Source: Pseudalkalibacillus sp052246725 (GTDB lineage Bacteria; Bacillota; Bacilli; Bacillales; Fictibacillaceae). From it: a DNA stretch of 64,000 nucleotides. The stretch lies in assembly GCA_052246725.1 (NCBI GenBank), contig JBQQCL010000003.1. One strand, 5' to 3'. Below the pieces are notes generated by a model, which made no database searches, was not told the origin of the DNA, and saw only the letters and a list, made by a program, of their open reading frames with translations. The position numbers and the translations under genes were made by a program. This document shows positions 1 to 8,604 of the stretch, one piece after another (within the stretch, counting starts at the first letter, position 1; the number at the start of each line of letters is the position of its first letter).

Positions 1-2
1 CA

Positions 3-38
3 ACAAAAAATACCCTGCCTTTACCGAAAGCAGGGTCA
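3..38 (-). terminator. Rho-independent terminator of the c-di-GMP riboswitch platform
   Basis: On the minus strand a stem ACCCTGC/GCAGGGT, extended by TTT/AAA around a CGGT loop, is followed by ATTTTTTG. The loop side (CTTTCGGTAA on the minus strand, plus positions 22-32) is the exact complement of the 3' P1 strand of the adjacent riboswitch, so terminator and riboswitch can exclude one another. The controlled gene lies beyond the left window edge. Confidence 0.85.
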
Positions 39-65
39 TGCACAAAACAAAAACACCCCTTGGAT

Positions 66-152
66 CTTTCGGTAACTGGCTGGCTTAGTGCACGTGCACC
101 TTAGCCCCTGTAGTTTTGCGCCCCTGGCTTTCACCAGTTTTGCCTTTATCGA
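66..152 (-). ncRNA. Cyclic di-GMP-I (GEMM-I) riboswitch aptamer
   Basis: Read on the minus strand, the segment has the GEMM-I order: a P1 strand TCGATAA, AAAGGCAAAACTGG, a GAAA tetraloop hairpin, GGGCGCAAAAC, then GGGGCTAAGG and a hairpin closing with CTAAGCCAGCCAGTTACCGA. This matches the family's conserved GGCAAAC...GACGCAAAGC...CUA...GGUAGC pattern with small deviations. A terminator follows 30 nt downstream, indicating transcriptional control of an off-window minus-strand gene. In Bacillaceae this class typically governs motility, surface or matrix functions; the target here cannot be seen. Confidence 0.85.
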
Positions 153-562
153 GATTCATCGATGTTTGTCGTTGAATCCGATATTTTGTAACTTCATCAT
201 ACGAAATGGAAAATTTTAATACATCAGTCAATATTATTAAATTTTTCTGAACATTTAGTGGATACTTGTTACTAAAATGGAAAAATCAGCATTACTATAG
301 TTTGTCGTAATATGTTATATATTGGTAATAAAATCCCGTTAACTAGGTCATTGGATTCATTTCTAAACCTTTTACTTAAAAGTTTTTAAAACAGAACGAT
401 ATATGTTCTAATAAAGGTTGAAAAAGCACCCCCATATACTTTGTACCTAAACCTTTTTCCTGGTACGAAAGATTCTTTTCTTGTTTTCACCTTAAAAGGT
501 TCATAGATATTCAGAATCAGAAACGACCATACATTCAGGACCAATCGCTCTGTTTTTACACA
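153..562. other. Gene-free AT-rich spacer
   Basis: About 410 bases without a convincing reading frame on either strand. It must contain the promoter of the minus-strand riboswitch transcript, but I see no clean -35/-10 pair: TTGACT near 222-230 and TATGAT near 198-203 on the minus strand are too far apart. No repeat of the families found elsewhere in this window occurs here. Confidence 0.6.
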
Positions 563-594
563 AGTAAAAAACTCCCCTATTGAAAGGAGAGTTC
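563..594 (-). terminator. Terminator of the acetyltransferase-end operon
   Basis: Minus-strand hairpin AACTCTCC/GGGGAGTT with an 8-nt loop followed by TTTTTAC. It lies 20 bases beyond the stop codon of the GNAT gene. Confidence 0.8.
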
Positions 595-614
595 GTTTTT
601 GTTTTAACTTGTGA

Positions 615-1172
615 TTATGGAATATCCAACGCCTCTTTGGCTTCCTCGATTTCCGTTCCGTTTTTCAACATCAGCATCATCAACGATTCATCATAGTAGT
701 AGCCATTGATTTTAAGCGAGCGTCTTTCCAGGCCATATTCTTCAAATCCTAACTTTTCATACGACCGGATGGCTGATCTGTTTTCCGACACCACCGTCAG
801 AAGGATCTGTTCCAAATCCTCTATTTTCTTTGCTTCTTCTACCAAATACTGCAAAAGCTTGAACCCGATACCATTCCTTTGGAAGTGCTTTGCGACATAC
901 ACTCCTACGATATCACCTTTGTGTTTCGTTTTGTTGCGTTCTCGTTGCAAAAACGTTCCGATTCCGATGAGTTCCCTGTCATAATAAGCTCCGGCTGTAA
1001 AATGTGTATCAGGATTCTGTGCTCTTAATCGGTTTGCCACTTGTTCAGCTTTTCGTTCAATTTCTTCTTCATAAGAAGATGCAAAGGCTTCAGGAAACTT
1101 TTTCAGTCCTTCCAATCTCAGCTTAAAATAATCCTCCGCATCCTCTGGTGTCAGTTTTCGAATCTCGATCAT
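615..1172 (-). CDS. GNAT-family N-acetyltransferase
   Basis: 185 aa. A single GNAT fold transfers an acetyl group from acetyl-CoA to an amine. The acetyl-CoA pyrophosphate-binding motif A is visible as QRNGIG at residues 98-103, preceded by the beta-strand DIVGVYV and followed by the SENRSAIRSYEKLGF segment typical of motif B. The substrate cannot be told; cytosolic. The start ATG follows a GGGGGACAG-type ribosome site. It ends a three-gene minus-strand group (nucleotidyltransferase-like, YbjQ-like, GNAT) with gaps of 3 and 12 bases, so co-transcription is likely. Confidence 0.9.
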   Translation of the reverse strand: MIEIRKLTPEDAEDYFKLRLEGLKKFPEAFASSYEEEIERKAEQVANRLRAQNPDTHFTAGAYYDRELIGIGTFLQRERNKTKHKGDIVGVYVAKHFQRNGIGFKLLQYLVEEAKKIEDLEQILLTVVSENRSAIRSYEKLGFEEYGLERRSLKINGYYYDESLMMLMLKNGTEIEEAKEALDIP

Positions 1173-1184
1173 GACTGTCCCCCT

Positions 1185-1631
1185 CTATTCGTTGATTTTC
1201 ACCGCTGTTCCATACGCTACGATTTCTGAAGCATTCGCCATCACAGAAGACGTTTGCAGACGACAGGCAACAATCGCATTTGCACCTTTTGCTTTTGCAT
1301 CCTCGACCATCCTTGAAATCGCGATCTTACGGGCTTGCTCCATCATTTCGTTGTATTCTCGGATTTCGCCCCCGATGATCGTCTTCAGTCCTGCGAGAAT
1401 ATCTTTTCCAACATGCTTAGCCTGAATGGTACTCCCTTTTACAAACCCTTTCAACTCGATGACTTCTTTACCAGGAACAGTATCAGTAGTCACTATGAAC
1501 AGTGCTAACATGGCAATTCCGTAAATGAAGAACAACAAGATCGAGACCCAGAAGTTGAAAAACAAGAAAACAACTGCTGCTCCCTGGAAGACGACCGTCA
1601 AAAGCAATATGAGAGATTTATATCTGGACAT
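1185..1631 (-). CDS. YbjQ-like (DUF74) protein with an N-terminal membrane anchor
   Basis: 148 aa. Residues 1-45 form two hydrophobic segments. The rest, from TTDTVPGKEVIELKGFV onward, is the YbjQ/UPF0145 fold: the G-KH-G-D-L-GG-E-Y sequence around GLKTIIGGEIREYNEMM and the AKAKGANAIVACR stretch are family hallmarks. YbjQ proteins form pentamers of unknown function, sometimes labelled heavy-metal binding. The fused membrane hairpin would place the ring at the membrane. It sits three bases downstream of the nucleotidyltransferase-like gene and 12 bases upstream of the acetyltransferase gene. Confidence 0.85.
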   Translation of the reverse strand: MSRYKSLILLLTVVFQGAAVVFLFFNFWVSILLFFIYGIAMLALFIVTTDTVPGKEVIELKGFVKGSTIQAKHVGKDILAGLKTIIGGEIREYNEMMEQARKIAISRMVEDAKAKGANAIVACRLQTSSVMANASEIVAYGTAVKINE

Positions 1632-1634
1632 TTT

Positions 1635-2180
1635 TCACCTCATCAAAGACAAGCATTTGTGAATTCGTTGTTTCACCATTTCAGGTAAAGGTCGATCGGA
1701 TGCCCTCTTCAGTAAGTAAGGATTCTTGACGCCATTTTCTTTCCAATAAGATTCAATAAGATCAGCTTTTTTCCCTTTTTTCGGAATCAAGTGATAAAGA
1801 ACAAACCAATCTTCCAGGGAAGTATATGGAATGTTTTCGTCATGATAGGCAATCGATTGTTGGTCAAATATCAATTCATAAACGCCTGAGTCATGTAACA
1901 CTGCAAAACCTGCCATGAAATCGATCGATACACCCTCAATTAGATAGGTATTAAAATGTTTCGTTTTATATGGCGGTTTCGTCTCGCTTGGCAACTTTTC
2001 AGCAATACGATCAAGTACGTCCTTCGCTTTTTCTGAATCTTCACCTGCAATCACAAGATCCACGTCACTAGGACGGATATCGAGCCCATGTTCATACAGA
2101 ACATGTGACCCGCCGATCCCCCATAGGACTTCTTTTTTATTTAATTCCTGTGAAACCCTTTCTATGACATCCTTTTGCAT
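1635..2180 (-). CDS. Nucleotidyltransferase-fold protein
   Basis: 181 aa. The N-terminal third has the minimal nucleotidyltransferase pattern: GIGGSHVLYEHGL (GGS at 23-25) followed by PSDVDLVI, whose paired acids (D39, D41) would bind metal. The C-terminal half is helical and charged. Related small proteins act as antibiotic-type nucleotidyltransferases or toxins, but no partner antitoxin is adjacent and no substrate can be inferred. It is the first gene of the minus-strand trio and is divergent from the metallophosphoesterase gene, sharing a 97-base spacer. Confidence 0.7.
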   Translation of the reverse strand: MQKDVIERVSQELNKKEVLWGIGGSHVLYEHGLDIRPSDVDLVIAGEDSEKAKDVLDRIAEKLPSETKPPYKTKHFNTYLIEGVSIDFMAGFAVLHDSGVYELIFDQQSIAYHDENIPYTSLEDWFVLYHLIPKKGKKADLIESYWKENGVKNPYLLKRASDRPLPEMVKQRIHKCLSLMR

Positions 2181-2277
2181 TTACAATCCCCCTAACTTAT
2201 TTTTACTTGCTTTTTAAACCTGCTTTACAATCCAGTGCTAAACTGACTCCGAATATAACACAGGAGGTTACACACAT

Positions 2278-4047
2278 ATGCACTGGTCTAAAAAGGTTTT
2301 ATTTTTCATAGCAGCTCTTTCATTAATCATACCGGTGACAGCGAATGCTGTTGAAGGACCTTTAGATACAACTGGTCAACAGGACGGCGGGATCGGGAAT
2401 ACGACGAATTTTTTAGATGAAGCACCGAACATCGCGGTCGATCCGAAAGTCAATGACATCATCTATCCACTCTTTGCAACACCCGCTATCAAAAAGAAGG
2501 GGCAGACCCTCACAGTAAAAATCGACAGCCATGGGAAAAAAGCTGGAAGCTGGAGTATTAAGCTTAAACCGACAAATCATTCTGCATTTACAGAAACATA
2601 CGATCTACCTGTCAAGAAGGTTTCATCTGGAGACTCACATTGGAAAGATAGTTCTACCATTTATGATGTAACGGTTCAAATCCCTGAAAACATACCTGAG
2701 GAACTGTACGACTTAGAAATCGAATACACTTCTAACGGACAACGTAAAACGGATGAACAGCCCCATTCCGTGAAAGTGGTCGACGAATATAAAAAGGATT
2801 TCACCTTCTTACACCTGACGGATACCCACATCGGTTCACCTCGTAACCTAGGTGACCATGATGATCCATCATCCATAGATCCAGGCCGTGTGAAGGAAGC
2901 TGGCATGTGGGATCCAGATCCTGAAAAACGGTGGCTTTACCTGCAAAAAGCGATCAAGGAAGTCAACATGAAAAACCCTGACTTTGTTGTCGTAACAGGG
3001 GATCTGATGTACGGTCAAATGAATCCGCAAGAGTACATCTACGAATATGAAGAAACGTATAAGATGCTGCAAAAATTGGATGTCCCTGTCTATCTTGTTC
3101 CAGGTAATCATGATTACTATGCGCAAGACGCGACGCTTGCTGATGGGGCGGAATACTGGGAACAATATTTTGGTCCGCAATACTTCTCATTTGATTATGG
3201 CCCTTACGCTCATTTCATCGGATACAACTCGTTCGATTGGCATAAATTCGACCGAAGCGGCCATGGAACTGTGTCCGTTCCCACGTGGGGCGGTCAAATC
3301 CGACAAAAGCAGCTTGATTGGGTAAAAGAAGACTTGAAGAAAAATGAAGATACAGCACAGGCCGGTCAAGTCAAAGGTTTATTCTCCCATCATAATCCGC
3401 TCTGGCGTGACCGTGACATTTGGCCAAAAGATGATCAAGAAGTTCAGGAATACTGGAAGCAGTATGATGCCCAACACAATCCTCAAAATCTTGAAACCTT
3501 AGCGCTCGGAGAAAAGCTCGGCATCAAATATGATCAGCAATGGCATGGTGAAAATGCTCATGAACTGATTGACGTCATGAAACAATACAATGTCGATATC
3601 AGCCTGCACGGCCACACGCATATTGACGATGTAACCGAAAAAGATGGCATCCTTTACACGACTACAACTGCTATTGAACTGTCCGGAAAGCCATGGGTCG
3701 GATTCCGTCCATTCCAGATGAAGGATGGAAAGATCACTGACTATAACTACGAAGAACCAGGCCACTCGGTACCTGTTTATCAAAACGGGGATACAACTGC
3801 TGGAATCATGTCCCTGGAATCCAGCTATGCAAATCAGAACGACGGCACCGCTTCAGAACAGCAAGTCACCGTCACGAACCGATTGAAAAAAGATATGACA
3901 ATCACTGTTCCCATTTATGTAGTAAAAGGTGACTATACTGTTTCTATAGGTGAAGTGAAACAAAATGTCGCTTCTGGTAATAAACAATATATCGAAGTTG
4001 AATTGACAGTCCCAGCGAACAGTACGAAAGAAATTGATATTAATTAA
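2278..4047 (+). CDS. Secreted calcineurin-like metallophosphoesterase
   Basis: 589 aa. A signal peptide (KK, then a hydrophobic core, cleavage likely after ANA at 24) predicts export. A beta-rich N-terminal domain (about 50-165) precedes the catalytic domain, which has all dinuclear-metal motifs in order: DTH near 181, GDLMYG near 241, GNHDYY near 276, SHHNP near 370 and HGHTH near 445. The C-terminal 90 residues form a beta domain (VTVTNRLKKDMTITVP). The enzyme would hydrolyse a phosphoester outside the cell. The start has a strong AGGAGG site eight bases upstream. No operon partner; the substrate is unknown. Confidence 0.9.
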   Translation: MHWSKKVLFFIAALSLIIPVTANAVEGPLDTTGQQDGGIGNTTNFLDEAPNIAVDPKVNDIIYPLFATPAIKKKGQTLTVKIDSHGKKAGSWSIKLKPTNHSAFTETYDLPVKKVSSGDSHWKDSSTIYDVTVQIPENIPEELYDLEIEYTSNGQRKTDEQPHSVKVVDEYKKDFTFLHLTDTHIGSPRNLGDHDDPSSIDPGRVKEAGMWDPDPEKRWLYLQKAIKEVNMKNPDFVVVTGDLMYGQMNPQEYIYEYEETYKMLQKLDVPVYLVPGNHDYYAQDATLADGAEYWEQYFGPQYFSFDYGPYAHFIGYNSFDWHKFDRSGHGTVSVPTWGGQIRQKQLDWVKEDLKKNEDTAQAGQVKGLFSHHNPLWRDRDIWPKDDQEVQEYWKQYDAQHNPQNLETLALGEKLGIKYDQQWHGENAHELIDVMKQYNVDISLHGHTHIDDVTEKDGILYTTTTAIELSGKPWVGFRPFQMKDGKITDYNYEEPGHSVPVYQNGDTTAGIMSLESSYANQNDGTASEQQVTVTNRLKKDMTITVPIYVVKGDYTVSIGEVKQNVASGNKQYIEVELTVPANSTKEIDIN

Positions 4048-4257
4048 AAGCTGTTTTCTTAACAATATTTCCATTGTAATGGCGTGGAAATATACTCGCT
4101 TTTCCCGCAGGAGTCTCGTATATTTCCACTGCTTGTTTTTCATCGCTAACCTTAATCTTTTTTAAAAGAACTTATATAACTCTCCCCCTCTTTGCTCTCG
4201 GATGAGCCATTTCCTCCGGGAGCTTTTCTTTTGTCGATAATCATCAAAAGTTTTCTG
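4048..4257. other. Spacer with a 12-bp inverted repeat around a REP-like core
   Basis: GTGGAAATATAC (starting near 4084) and GTATATTTCCAC (ending near 4130) form an inverted repeat enclosing CTCGCTTTTCCCGCAGGAGT. That core is a fragment of the repeat seen at 19330-19405 and 61565-61785. The hairpin lies 35 bases after the metallophosphoesterase stop codon. It lacks a U tract on the plus strand, so it is more likely a repeat fragment than a simple terminator. Confidence 0.6.
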
Positions 4258-4306
4258 TTGACAATCAGATTCGAATGATTTAAGTTTTGTATATGGGAAA
4301 CATTTT
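4258..4306 (+). promoter_or_regulatory. Promoter with overlapping MntR-type operator
   Basis: TTGACA (4258-4263), a 17-base spacer and a weak -10 TAAGTT (4281-4286). Overlapping the -10, GTTTTGTATATGGGAAACATTTT (4284-4306; shown only in part as TTTTGTATATGGGAAAC) resembles the Bacillus subtilis MntR box (TTTTGCATnAGGGAAACT). This fits Mn-dependent repression of the transporter operon that starts at 4482. An AAAAGTTG/CAACTTTT inverted repeat at 4361-4384 lies in the leader. Confidence 0.65.
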
Positions 4307-4481
4307 TATAATCAGGCATATATTATGACTGTCACTAAAAGTCATTTTTATTTTTTACGAAAAAGTTGCACGCGCACAACTTTTATTTACAAGGTGAATG
4401 TTGTTAGTTACGCACACAAGCATCAGAGCATATAAAAAATGAAAGAACCAAAAAAATGTTAACAGGAAGGAGTGTAACAGA

Positions 4482-5231
4482 ATGTCAAATGCTTTAACCG
4501 TCAATAATTTGAACGTGTCTTATCTCGGGAACGTCGCTTTGACAGACGTGTCGTTTCAATTAGATGAAGGAGCTCTTGTCGGGGTCATCGGTCCTAACGG
4601 AGCTGGAAAATCGACGTTGATCAAAGCGATGATGGGGCTGATTCCATCCGAAACGGGCAAAGTCGAAGTTCTTGGAAACCCAGTGAAAAAAGTGAGGAAG
4701 AAAATCGCATACGTACCACAACGGAATGATATCGATTGGGATTTTCCGATCCACGTCCTCGATGCTGTCACGATCGGAACGTATCCGCATCTCGGTCTAT
4801 TCAAACGCCCGAAGAAGAAAGAACGTGAGTGGGCTTACAAATGTTTAGAACGTGTCGGCATGCAGGATTACAGTAAACGGCAGATCGGAGAGCTATCAGG
4901 AGGACAGCAGCAGCGTGTCTTTTTAGCAAGAGCACTCGCCCAGCAGGCAGACATTCTCTTTTTAGATGAACCATTTGTCGGTGTTGATGTTTCAAGCGAA
5001 AACACGATCATTCAAATTTTAAAAGAATTGCAGAAAGAAGGAAAAACAACGCTGGTCGTCCACCATGACCTCAGTAAAGCGAATGTGTATTTCGATGAAT
5101 TGATCTTATTGAATAAAGAGCTGATCGCTAAAGGTGATGTGACTGACGTATTAGAAGCGAACACGATTTCCAAGGCGTATGGCAATCCGCTCGCATTCAT
5201 GAATAACGATATGGGAGTGAATCAGGCATGA
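4482..5231 (+). CDS. mntB: Manganese ABC transporter, ATP-binding protein
   Basis: 249 aa ATPase of a cluster-9 metal importer. Walker A GPNGAGKST is at 37-45, the LSGGQQQR signature near 138-145, Walker B ILFLDEP near 160 and the switch His in VVHHDLS. It powers uptake through the permease encoded next; the stop codon overlaps the permease start by four bases (ATGA). Manganese rather than zinc is inferred from the operon's binding protein (H68, H140, E206, D281) and the MntR-like operator upstream. RBS GGAAGGAG precedes the ATG. Confidence 0.9.
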   Translation: MSNALTVNNLNVSYLGNVALTDVSFQLDEGALVGVIGPNGAGKSTLIKAMMGLIPSETGKVEVLGNPVKKVRKKIAYVPQRNDIDWDFPIHVLDAVTIGTYPHLGLFKRPKKKEREWAYKCLERVGMQDYSKRQIGELSGGQQQRVFLARALAQQADILFLDEPFVGVDVSSENTIIQILKELQKEGKTTLVVHHDLSKANVYFDELILLNKELIAKGDVTDVLEANTISKAYGNPLAFMNNDMGVNQA

Positions 5232-6085
5232 ACTTCTTTGAAGCCATCATCCACTACGAATTTTTGCAAAAAGCATTGATCACTTCGGTTATGGTAGGAA
5301 TCATTTGCGGTGTCATCGGATGTTTCATCATCTTAAGAGGAATGGCTTTGATGGGAGATGCGATTTCCCACGCAGTCCTGCCAGGGGTCGCAATCTCTTA
5401 CATGCTCGGTATCAACTTCTTCTTCGGAGCAGTATTCACTGGCGTATTGACTGCCATTGGAATCGGATTTGTCAGCCAGAACAGCCGTCTGAAGAACGAT
5501 ACGGCCATCGGAATCCTGTTCACCTTTGCGTTTGCGGCCGGGATCATTTTAATTACTTTTATGAAAAGCAGTACAGACTTGTATCACATACTATTCGGTA
5601 ACGTACTTGCTGTCCGGCCATCAGACATGTGGGTCACATTGGTCATCGGGATCCTTGTCATCGCAGGCGTTTATTTCTTTTACAAGGAGCTGCTTGTCAC
5701 TTCCTTCGACGCGACGATGGCTTCAGCTTATGGTCTATCGACGAAATTGATCCATTACCTATTGATGACGATGCTCACGATGGTGACGGTCGCTTCCTTG
5801 CAAACAGTGGGAATCGTTCTTGTCGTAGCAATGCTGATCACACCGGCTGCCACCGCATACCTTTTGACTGATCGTTTATGGGTCATGATCTATCTTTCAG
5901 CAGGATTCGGTGTCCTCGCTTCTGTTATCGGATTGTATTACAGCTTTATCTATAATCTTCCATCTGGTGCGACAATCGTACTCGTATCAACAACAATGTT
6001 CATAGCTGTGTTCTTGTTGTCACCAAGGCACGGCTTCATCCGAAAAGTCATCAAATCAAGAAAAAGAGCTTCATTAGCGAACTAG
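5228..6085 (+). CDS. mntC: Manganese ABC transporter, permease
   Basis: 285 aa ABC-3 family permease with eight or nine membrane segments. Characteristic stretches are GMALMGDAISHAVLPGVAI near the N-terminus and QTVGIVLVVAMLITPAATA in the second half. Only one permease gene is present, unlike B. subtilis mntCD, so the channel should be a homodimer. Translation is coupled to the ATPase gene by overlap, and the binding-protein gene starts 18 bases later. Confidence 0.9.
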   Translation: MNFFEAIIHYEFLQKALITSVMVGIICGVIGCFIILRGMALMGDAISHAVLPGVAISYMLGINFFFGAVFTGVLTAIGIGFVSQNSRLKNDTAIGILFTFAFAAGIILITFMKSSTDLYHILFGNVLAVRPSDMWVTLVIGILVIAGVYFFYKELLVTSFDATMASAYGLSTKLIHYLLMTMLTMVTVASLQTVGIVLVVAMLITPAATAYLLTDRLWVMIYLSAGFGVLASVIGLYYSFIYNLPSGATIVLVSTTMFIAVFLLSPRHGFIRKVIKSRKRASLAN

Positions 6086-6103
6086 AGAGGGGAACATGAA
6101 AAA

Positions 6104-7039
6104 ATGCTCAAGAAAACGTATTTTCTATTTGTAGGGGTGTTGATGGCGCTGTTACTTGCAGCTTGCAGCACCAATATTGAGGAACCACCTGATAATGAGA
6201 AGCTTCAAGTTGTGACGACCTACTCCATCCTTCAGGATATGGTCAAAAATGTGGGCGGAGATAAGGTTCAAGTCCATAGTATGGTTAAAATCGGAGCCAA
6301 CCCGCATGAATACGACCCCCTTCCAGAAGACGTCAGTAAAACAGCCGATGCAGATGCTGTCTTCTACAATGGTTTAAACCTGGAAGCCGGAAATTCATGG
6401 TTTGAAAAATTACTCGGCACAACTGGAAAAGATGGTGAAGATGCCCCAGTATTCAAACTAAGCGAGGGTGTCGAACCGAAATACTTAACGACGAAAGGTA
6501 AAGAGGGGGAAGAAGACCCTCATGCTTGGCTTGATATTTCCAACGGGATCAAGTATGTCGAAAATGTGAGAGACGGTCTTATCAAGGTCGACCCGGAAAA
6601 TAAAGAAACCTACGAAAAGAATGCAGAAGAATATATAAGCAAACTGGAGAAACTTCACGAAGAAGCGAAGACCAGTTTCAGTGAGATTCCGAAAGAAGAA
6701 CGCTATCTGATCACAAGTGAAGGTGCTTTCAAATACTTCAGTGCTGCCTATGATATTGAAGCGGGTTACATTTGGGAGATCAACGCTGAAAATCAGGGCT
6801 CACCGGATCAAATCCGTCAGGTAGTCGACCTGATCAAAGAAAAGGATGTCAAAGTGCTCTTCCTTGAAACGAGTATCGACGCTCGCAGCATGGAAACTGT
6901 GTCTCGTGAAACAGGTGTACCGATCGGAGGTAAGGTTTTCACCGACTCCCTCGGGAAACCTGGTGAAGACGGTGACACTTACATCGATATGATGAAATGG
7001 AACATCGATACCATCAGAGAACAACTGAACAAACATTAA
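6104..7039 (+). CDS. mntA: Manganese-binding lipoprotein of the ABC importer
   Basis: 311 aa. Lipobox LLLAAC with lipidated C21, then a cluster-9 (ZnuA/PsaA) fold. The four ligands fall at H68 (NPHEYDP), H140 (DPHAWLD), E206 (TSEGAFKY) and D281 (FTDSLG), each one residue from the pneumococcal PsaA ligands H67/H139/E205/D280. There is no His-rich loop as in zinc-specific ZnuA/AdcA. This makes manganese the likely substrate. The chosen ATG follows GAGAGGGG. It is the last gene of the operon, with a strong terminator after it. Confidence 0.92.
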   Translation: MLKKTYFLFVGVLMALLLAACSTNIEEPPDNEKLQVVTTYSILQDMVKNVGGDKVQVHSMVKIGANPHEYDPLPEDVSKTADADAVFYNGLNLEAGNSWFEKLLGTTGKDGEDAPVFKLSEGVEPKYLTTKGKEGEEDPHAWLDISNGIKYVENVRDGLIKVDPENKETYEKNAEEYISKLEKLHEEAKTSFSEIPKEERYLITSEGAFKYFSAAYDIEAGYIWEINAENQGSPDQIRQVVDLIKEKDVKVLFLETSIDARSMETVSRETGVPIGGKVFTDSLGKPGEDGDTYIDMMKWNIDTIREQLNKH

Positions 7040-7046
7040 TTTTGAA

Positions 7047-7073
7047 GGGATGGCTCGTCGTGAGCCATCCCGT
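7047..7073. terminator. Bidirectional terminator between mntA and the HD-hydrolase gene
   Basis: A perfect ten-base stem GGGATGGCTC/GAGCCATCCC with a five-base loop lies between two convergent genes. Short T/A-rich flanks on both sides suggest use in both directions. Confidence 0.85.
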
Positions 7074-7074
7074 T

Positions 7075-7668
7075 TCAATCTTTCAAATATCCACTTTCTA
7101 CCGCGTCTTCAATGACCGCCTGGGCATATTCCCACAGGGTTTCTGACCCTTCCGCGATCGTTTCATTACGCTTCATGACCTGTTCTCTTTTGATGTTGTG
7201 CTTTTTCCAGGCAAGCCCTTCAGTTGCGAAGTTGAGGAGCATTGGGTGCAAACGATCCAACGCCGCTGCAAACCTTGCTTCAGGTGTTTCCCTGTCCTCA
7301 AATTCCCGCCAGAGTGTATAGACCATATCACCTTGATCGTCTGGTAAAATCGAGAAGATCCGCTCTGCAGCCTGCTCTTCCCTTTCGTCCTTATCTTCAT
7401 ACCCTTTTTCATCATACGCGAAGGTGTCCCCCGCATCGATTTCTACCAGGTCGTGAATGAGAAGCATCTTGATGACATGCAGGATATCGATCCCCTTTTC
7501 ATTTGCATACTCATCGAGAATAAGCGCCATCATAGCTAAATGCCATGAATGCTCTGCATCGTTCTCCTGACGCACTTCTCCTGTGATATGGGTTTGCCTC
7601 AATACATTTTTCAGCTTATCAATTTCAATCAAAAATCCCATCTGTTGCTGTAAACGAGTGATATCCAA
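7075..7668 (-). CDS. HD-domain phosphohydrolase (YfbR/COG1896-like)
   Basis: 197 aa. The HD signature is complete: H40 in NDAEHSWH, H72-D73 in LLIHDLVEIDAGDTF, and a later Asp in ALDRLHPML. This arrangement is that of the YfbR/YGK1 group of 5'-deoxynucleotidases and related nucleotide hydrolases, which need a divalent metal. Actual substrate unknown. It faces the manganese operon tail to tail, which is probably chance. Confidence 0.85.
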   Translation of the reverse strand: MDITRLQQQMGFLIEIDKLKNVLRQTHITGEVRQENDAEHSWHLAMMALILDEYANEKGIDILHVIKMLLIHDLVEIDAGDTFAYDEKGYEDKDEREEQAAERIFSILPDDQGDMVYTLWREFEDRETPEARFAAALDRLHPMLLNFATEGLAWKKHNIKREQVMKRNETIAEGSETLWEYAQAVIEDAVESGYLKD

Positions 7669-7706
7669 AACGTTCTCCCCCTCTGTCTCTCATTTTCTCC
7701 TCTAAA

Positions 7707-8001
7707 TTATACACAAAGATGCTTGCAATGAGAAAAGACATCGAGGTATTGATTGCGATCATTCGCGTCAAACTCGGTATTTTTATAACGGAGAATCCCT
7801 TCTTTATCTACCAAAAATACGGATCGTTTTGCAGTCTGGTTTTCCTCGTTCAAGACGCCATAATCCCTTGCCGTTTTCTTGAACCAATCCGATAAAAGCG
7901 GATAAGGCAATGTTCCAAGACTTGCAGCAAATACATTGTGCGCGTAAATGTGGTCGATTGAAGTCCGGAGCAGCTTGTCCTACTTCCAATGGTGCTTCCA
8001 T
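7707..8001 (-). pseudogene. Decayed peroxiredoxin (AhpC/TSA family)
   Basis: The minus strand starts MEAPLEVGQAAPDF, a normal peroxiredoxin N-terminus, and ends in another frame with VFAASLGTLPYPLLSDWF and AKRSVFLVDKEGILRYKNTEF, a normal C-terminal half. Between PDF and the SIDHIYAHN segment roughly 50 codons are missing, including the block with the peroxidatic Cys, and the join changes frame. The gene therefore cannot make an active enzyme. An intact paralogue may exist elsewhere. Confidence 0.85.
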
Positions 8002-8177
8002 TCGATAAAACCTCCTTCATTTGCAACGTTCACCTTTAAAGTATCCCTTTATTTCAAAGCTCTAAACATTGGTATTTCGATTCGCTAAGACATTCGGCCC
8101 TCTCCAAAAGTGCTAAAAATGATGGGCGACTCGTATACATTACTGTTAGGAAAATTTTGTGAGAAAGGTGGAATCAT

Positions 8178-8549
8178 ATGAGTATTAAATTGATCAAAAT
8201 TTCAGCAGTCTACTTCGCGCTTGGTGTGCTGATCGGAATGTACATGTCGATGGAGCATGCGTTCAGCTTAACGCCTGTACATGCACACATCAACTTGCTA
8301 GGATGGACGGCACTTACACTGGCGGGTATCATCTATCATCTTTTTCCTAAAGCTGCCGAAACACGGCTCGCTAAAATCCATTTTTGGGGTCACAACATTG
8401 GACTTCCGGTCATGATGGTTGGCCTTACCCTTTTCGTTTATGGACACGAGCAATTCGAAAATGTAATCGCAGTAGGTGCTACCATCACCGTCATCAGCAT
8501 CCTGCTGTTCGTAATCAACATCTTGAAAAATGTAAAAGCAGAAGGTTGA
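8178..8549 (+). CDS. Small cytochrome c oxidase/NorB-like membrane protein
   Basis: 123 aa with four predicted membrane helices. HAHINLLGW and KIHFWGHNIGLPVMM resemble helices of haem-copper oxidase subunit I/NorB, carrying His residues that could bind haem, but the protein is far too short to be a full subunit. Homologues in Bacillaceae are usually labelled cytochrome-c oxidase. The role is unknown; haem binding or oxidase assembly is only a guess. The start follows AGAAAGGTGG. It is a single-gene unit ending in the terminator at 8605. Confidence 0.75.
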   Translation: MSIKLIKISAVYFALGVLIGMYMSMEHAFSLTPVHAHINLLGWTALTLAGIIYHLFPKAAETRLAKIHFWGHNIGLPVMMVGLTLFVYGHEQFENVIAVGATITVISILLFVINILKNVKAEG

Positions 8550-8604
8550 GGAAATTTCCTCTGAGTGTAGTGGCACTTTTGGCCGCATCCAATTTTTTGA
8601 TGAA

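Noticed and set aside
4361..4384. Zur operator in the AAAAGTTG/CAACTTTT inverted repeat
   Set aside because: It does not match the Zur consensus (TCGTAATnATTACGA); the MntR-like box and the ligand set favour manganese.
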